The notes beneath the pieces are model-generated. The model saw nothing but the letters and a program-made list of their open reading frames with translations, did no database searches and was not told the DNA's origin. Position numbers and translations under genes: made by a program. Of a stretch of DNA of 64,000 nt, positions 61,303 through 64,000 are shown piece by piece (positions within the stretch are counted from its first letter, which is position 1; the number at the start of each line of letters is the position of its first letter). The stretch lies in NCBI GenBank assembly GCA_948616985.1, contig CAPGDO010000005.1:1-64000 (forward strand), in the 5' to 3' direction. This stretch comes from MGBC163016 sp910588905. GTDB taxonomy: Bacteria; Actinomycetota; Coriobacteriia; Coriobacteriales; Eggerthellaceae.

Positions 61303-62460
61303 ATGGAATACATCACAGCCGGGGAGAGCCACGGGCCCGCTCTCACTACCATTGTGAGCGGAGTGCCTGCGGGGCTTCCCATCAACCTGGCGAACATAGA
61401 TTCCGACCTGCGCCGCCGCCAATCCGGTTACGGTCGCGGCGGTCGTCAGACCATCGAGGCCGATCACGCTCAGATAACCTCCGGGGTGCGCTTCGGCGTG
61501 AGCACGGGAGCGCCCATCACCTTGGTCGTCCGCAATCGGGATTGGGAGAACTGGCAGGAGCGCATGGCTCCCTTCGGGGATGCCCCCGCTGACCTCAAGC
61601 GGGAGGTCACCCCGCGGCCGGGCCATGCGGATCTGGTAGGTGCGTTGCGCACGAATACGGATGATTGCCGCAACATCCTCGAGCGGGCAAGCGCCCGGGA
61701 GACGGCTGCCCGGGTGGCGGCCGGAGGCGTCGCCAAGGAGTTCTTGGCTGCCCTGGGAGTAGAGGTCATGAGCTATGTCACCTCCATCGGCGGCGTTCGG
61801 ATGGAAGGCGGGGACCAGACGGTCTATGAGCCGGTAGAGGTGGAGTTCTCTGCGGTCCGCTGCCCTGATGCCCAGGCTACGGAGAGAATGTGCGGGGCCA
61901 TAGACGAGGCGAAGCGGGCAGGGGAGAGCCTGGGTGGCACTTTCCGAGTGGTGGCCTGCGGGCTCGTGCCCGGGTTGGGCACCTACACGGCAGGGCAAGA
62001 GCGCCTGACGGCTCAGCTGGGAAGCGCCGTCTTCTCCATTCCCGCCATCAAGGGAGTCGAGTTCGGCCTTGGCTTCGAAGCGGCCTGTCGCTTGGGATCG
62101 AAGGTCCATGACGGCATCACCCTTGAGGGCACTACGTTCACGCGCACCTCCAATAATGCGGGAGGCTTGGAAGGGGGCATGACCACGGGTATGCCCCTGG
62201 TGATAGAGGCGGCCATGAAGCCCATCCCCACGCTGATGAACCCGCTTTCCACCGTCAATCTGGATACGCTGGAGGCGGAGGAGGCTTCCCGGGAGCGCAG
62301 CGATGTGTGCGCTGTCCCCGCGGCGGCCGTGGTGGCGGAGGCGGAGGTGGCGCTCGTCCTGGCCAATGCCTATATAAAGGCCTTCGGCAGCACCTGCATG
62401 GCTGACCTCAAGGCGAACCTCGGTCACTACGAGCAGCGCCTGGCTACCATGGCACGCTAG
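61303..62460 (+). CDS. aroC: Chorismate synthase
   Basis: Makes chorismate from EPSP using reduced FMN; 385 residues. Signatures GESHGPALTTIVSGVPAG, RRRQSGYGRGGRQ, RPGHADLVGALR, ARASARETAARVAAG (as ERASARETAARV) and the late IEAAMKPIPTL are present. AAGGGAG lies 7 bp before the ATG. aroK follows after 3 bp. Confidence 0.96.
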   Translation: MEYITAGESHGPALTTIVSGVPAGLPINLANIDSDLRRRQSGYGRGGRQTIEADHAQITSGVRFGVSTGAPITLVVRNRDWENWQERMAPFGDAPADLKREVTPRPGHADLVGALRTNTDDCRNILERASARETAARVAAGGVAKEFLAALGVEVMSYVTSIGGVRMEGGDQTVYEPVEVEFSAVRCPDAQATERMCGAIDEAKRAGESLGGTFRVVACGLVPGLGTYTAGQERLTAQLGSAVFSIPAIKGVEFGLGFEAACRLGSKVHDGITLEGTTFTRTSNNAGGLEGGMTTGMPLVIEAAMKPIPTLMNPLSTVNLDTLEAEEASRERSDVCAVPAAAVVAEAEVALVLANAYIKAFGSTCMADLKANLGHYEQRLATMAR

Positions 62461-62463
62461 GGG

Positions 62464-63045
62464 ATGGCTAGGGTGGAAAGACAGGAGAAGCATCGCCGCT
62501 CAGAGCGCCCCCGGTTCCAGCTTGCGCGCCCGGTGTTCTTCATCGGGTTCATGGGGGCCGGGAAATCCACCGTGGCTAGGCGCTTGGCGCGTCTGTGCCA
62601 TGTGTCCTCTCTTGACCTGGATACGTATATAGAGCGGGCTTGCGACAAGCGCATCCGTGAGGTGTTCGCCGAAGAGGGCGAAGAGGCGTTCCGCAAGATG
62701 GAGACCCACGCCTTGAGGGAGGTTGCGGAGCTCACGCCTCCCATGCTCGTTTCCTGCGGAGGCGGGGTGGTCACCACGCCCGAGGCCCGGCAGGGGCTCC
62801 AAGAGTTGGGATTCACCGTGCTCCTTGACGTAGACGTGGACGAAGCGGCCCAGCGCATCAGCGACAAGTCGACCCGTCCGCTCTTCCAGGATGTGGAGGC
62901 GGCCCGCGAGCTCTGTCGCAGGAGGCGGCCGCTCTATCAGGAGGCATCGGCGGCGGTGGTGGATACGCGGGGCAAAGATGTCTTCCGCATCACCTGCGAG
63001 GTGCGTGATCTGTTGATACGGGAAGGGGTGCTATGCAGGCAATGA
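62464..63045 (+). CDS. aroK: Shikimate kinase
   Basis: Phosphorylates shikimate; 193 residues. The P-loop GFMGAGKSTVARRLA, the substrate Asp in SLDLDTYIE, VSCGGGVV and the lid with TRPLFQ are in place. A basic 20-residue leader (MARVERQEKHRRSERPRF) precedes the first strand. Overlaps aroB by 13 bp if aroB starts at 63033. Confidence 0.95.
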   Translation: MARVERQEKHRRSERPRFQLARPVFFIGFMGAGKSTVARRLARLCHVSSLDLDTYIERACDKRIREVFAEEGEEAFRKMETHALREVAELTPPMLVSCGGGVVTTPEARQGLQELGFTVLLDVDVDEAAQRISDKSTRPLFQDVEAARELCRRRRPLYQEASAAVVDTRGKDVFRITCEVRDLLIREGVLCRQ

Positions 63046-64000
63046 GGGTGATCGTCTCCCTTCCGGGGGAGGCTGACTATGATGTCCGCATCGGAAGCGG
63101 TAGCTTGGATGAGCTGGGAAGCGCCCTGCGGCGCGTGCCGGGGCTTGCGGAGAGTCCGCAGCTTCTGGTCATCACGGATGAGAACGTCGAGCGGCTCTAT
63201 CTGAGCCGGGCCATGGCCGCATTGGCTGACGGGGGCTTCGCAGCCTCCAGCTTAGTGGTGCCTGCAGGCGAAGGCGCGAAATCCGTCGCGGTGGCCGGAG
63301 AAGTGTGGGATGCCATGGCAAGCCTCGGGCTCACCCGGGATTGCGCCGTCATCGCCCTGGGAGGGGGTGTTGTGGGAGACCTGACGGGCTTCGTCGGGTC
63401 CACCTTCATGCGAGGGATCCGCGTGATCCAGGTGCCTACCACGTTGTTGTCCATGGTGGACTCCTCGGTAGGGGGCAAGACCGCCGTGAATCTGGAGGCG
63501 GGCAAGAATCTGGTGGGTACGTTCTGCCAACCAGCCCTCGTCTGCGCAGACATCGCCACCTTGGCCACATTGGATGAGCGCGAATGGACCTGTGGTCTGG
63601 CTGAGGCGGCTAAATCCGCCATCATAGGCTCCGATGACTTCTTCTTCTGGATGGTGGAGCATGCCTCAGGCGTCTTCGCTCGCCAAGAGGAGCTGGTAGC
63701 CGAGCTCATCAAGCGCTGCATCGTCTTCAAGGCAGGGGTGGTGGCTCAGGACAAGACGGAATCCCAAGGCGTGCGCGAATGCTTGAATTACGGCCATACG
63801 CTGGCTCATGCCATAGAGACGTTGGCGGGCTACGGCACCTATTCCCATGGGGCAGCCGTGGCTGAGGGGATGCGGTTCGCTGCGTTCCTCTCCCAAGGGC
63901 TCGTAGGGTGCGAACCTGATCTGGTAGAGGCTCAAGGGGCCTTGCTGGATGAGCTGGGCCTTTCTCCTCTGGGCTGGAAGGCGGATGCCCAGGATATCCT
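63033..64000 (+). CDS. aroB: 3-dehydroquinate synthase, truncated by window end
   Basis: NAD- and metal-dependent cyclisation of DAHP to 3-dehydroquinate. About 322 residues are present; roughly 40 are missing. GGGVVGDLTGFVGSTFMRG, PTTLLSMVDSSVGGKTAVN and the metal site GLAEAAKSAIIG with GHTLAHAIE are intact. ATG 63033 has GGAAGGGG 5 bp upstream; ATG 63042 is the alternative (ATGA overlap with aroK). The order aroE-aroC-aroK-aroB suggests one unit for chorismate synthesis. Confidence 0.94.
   Translation, partial: MQAMRVIVSLPGEADYDVRIGSGSLDELGSALRRVPGLAESPQLLVITDENVERLYLSRAMAALADGGFAASSLVVPAGEGAKSVAVAGEVWDAMASLGLTRDCAVIALGGGVVGDLTGFVGSTFMRGIRVIQVPTTLLSMVDSSVGGKTAVNLEAGKNLVGTFCQPALVCADIATLATLDEREWTCGLAEAAKSAIIGSDDFFFWMVEHASGVFARQEELVAELIKRCIVFKAGVVAQDKTESQGVRECLNYGHTLAHAIETLAGYGTYSHGAAVAEGMRFAAFLSQGLVGCEPDLVEAQGALLDELGLSPLGWKADAQDI

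Overview
The window is a continuous stretch of chromosome from a high-GC, anaerobe-type actinobacterium. Gene content and order (alaS-ruvX-mltG-aroE-aroC-aroK-aroB, a tandem acyl-CoA dehydratase activase of about 1570 residues, a group 3b [NiFe] hydrogenase, an FNT carrier, a sortase-type surface protein) suggest class Coriobacteriia, probably Eggerthellaceae. That placement is inference from gene content; there is no rRNA in the window. About 53 protein genes and one tRNA gene are supported. I see no phage, insertion sequence or CRISPR array.

Layout. 1-8.3 kb: the tail of an upstream membrane protein, an MFS exporter fused to two CBS domains, mazG (opposite strand), a UbiB-type kinase, a coiled-coil DUF2130 protein, endonuclease IV and serine acetyltransferase. 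8.3-14.4 kb: a minus-strand pair (a membrane-anchored protein of unknown function, then methionine aminopeptidase with a SEC-C zinc motif). Divergent from it are a flippase and an overlapping PF06541 membrane protein, then a small zinc-ribbon protein with an Ala/Pro/Gly tail and tRNA-Arg(CCG). 14.4-18.2 kb: a TrmA-family methyltransferase, cyclophilin, a TPR membrane protein and ndk.

18.2-22.4 kb: a four-subunit cytoplasmic [NiFe] hydrogenase operon (beta, gamma, delta, alpha) with a 47-codon ORF and three hairpins between gamma and delta. The alpha subunit ends exactly at its last metal-ligand motif, with no cleavable tail. 22.4-27.5 kb (minus strand): a GNAT acetyltransferase, a YtrA-type GntR regulator with its ABC transporter and a clear palindromic operator, a flavin split-barrel protein, an HdeD-like protein and a second PF06541 protein. 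27.5-35.4 kb: a hybrid histidine kinase coupled to a solute-binding lipoprotein, an MFS exporter, a MATE exporter and a second TrmA-family enzyme. 35.5-41.2 kb: the giant activase and the FNT carrier.

41.3-48.0 kb: a secreted 1886-residue M60-type metalloprotease that appears to carry an internal dockerin. It is followed at once by a wall-anchored protein that looks like a cohesin, so the pair may form a two-protein surface complex. 48.0-55.4 kb: enolase, moeA, moaB, alanine racemase with a long N-terminal extension, family 4 uracil-DNA glycosylase, a DUF948-like protein and an AI-2E transporter. 55.5-64.0 kb: alaS, ruvX, mltG, a YqeG phosphatase, then aroE, aroC, aroK and the start of aroB (cut by the window end).

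Two signals run across the window. One is an extended -10 promoter motif, TGnTAnnnT, upstream of at least nine genes. The other is a 54-bp three-armed palindromic repeat present in two clear copies (6334 and 22382).
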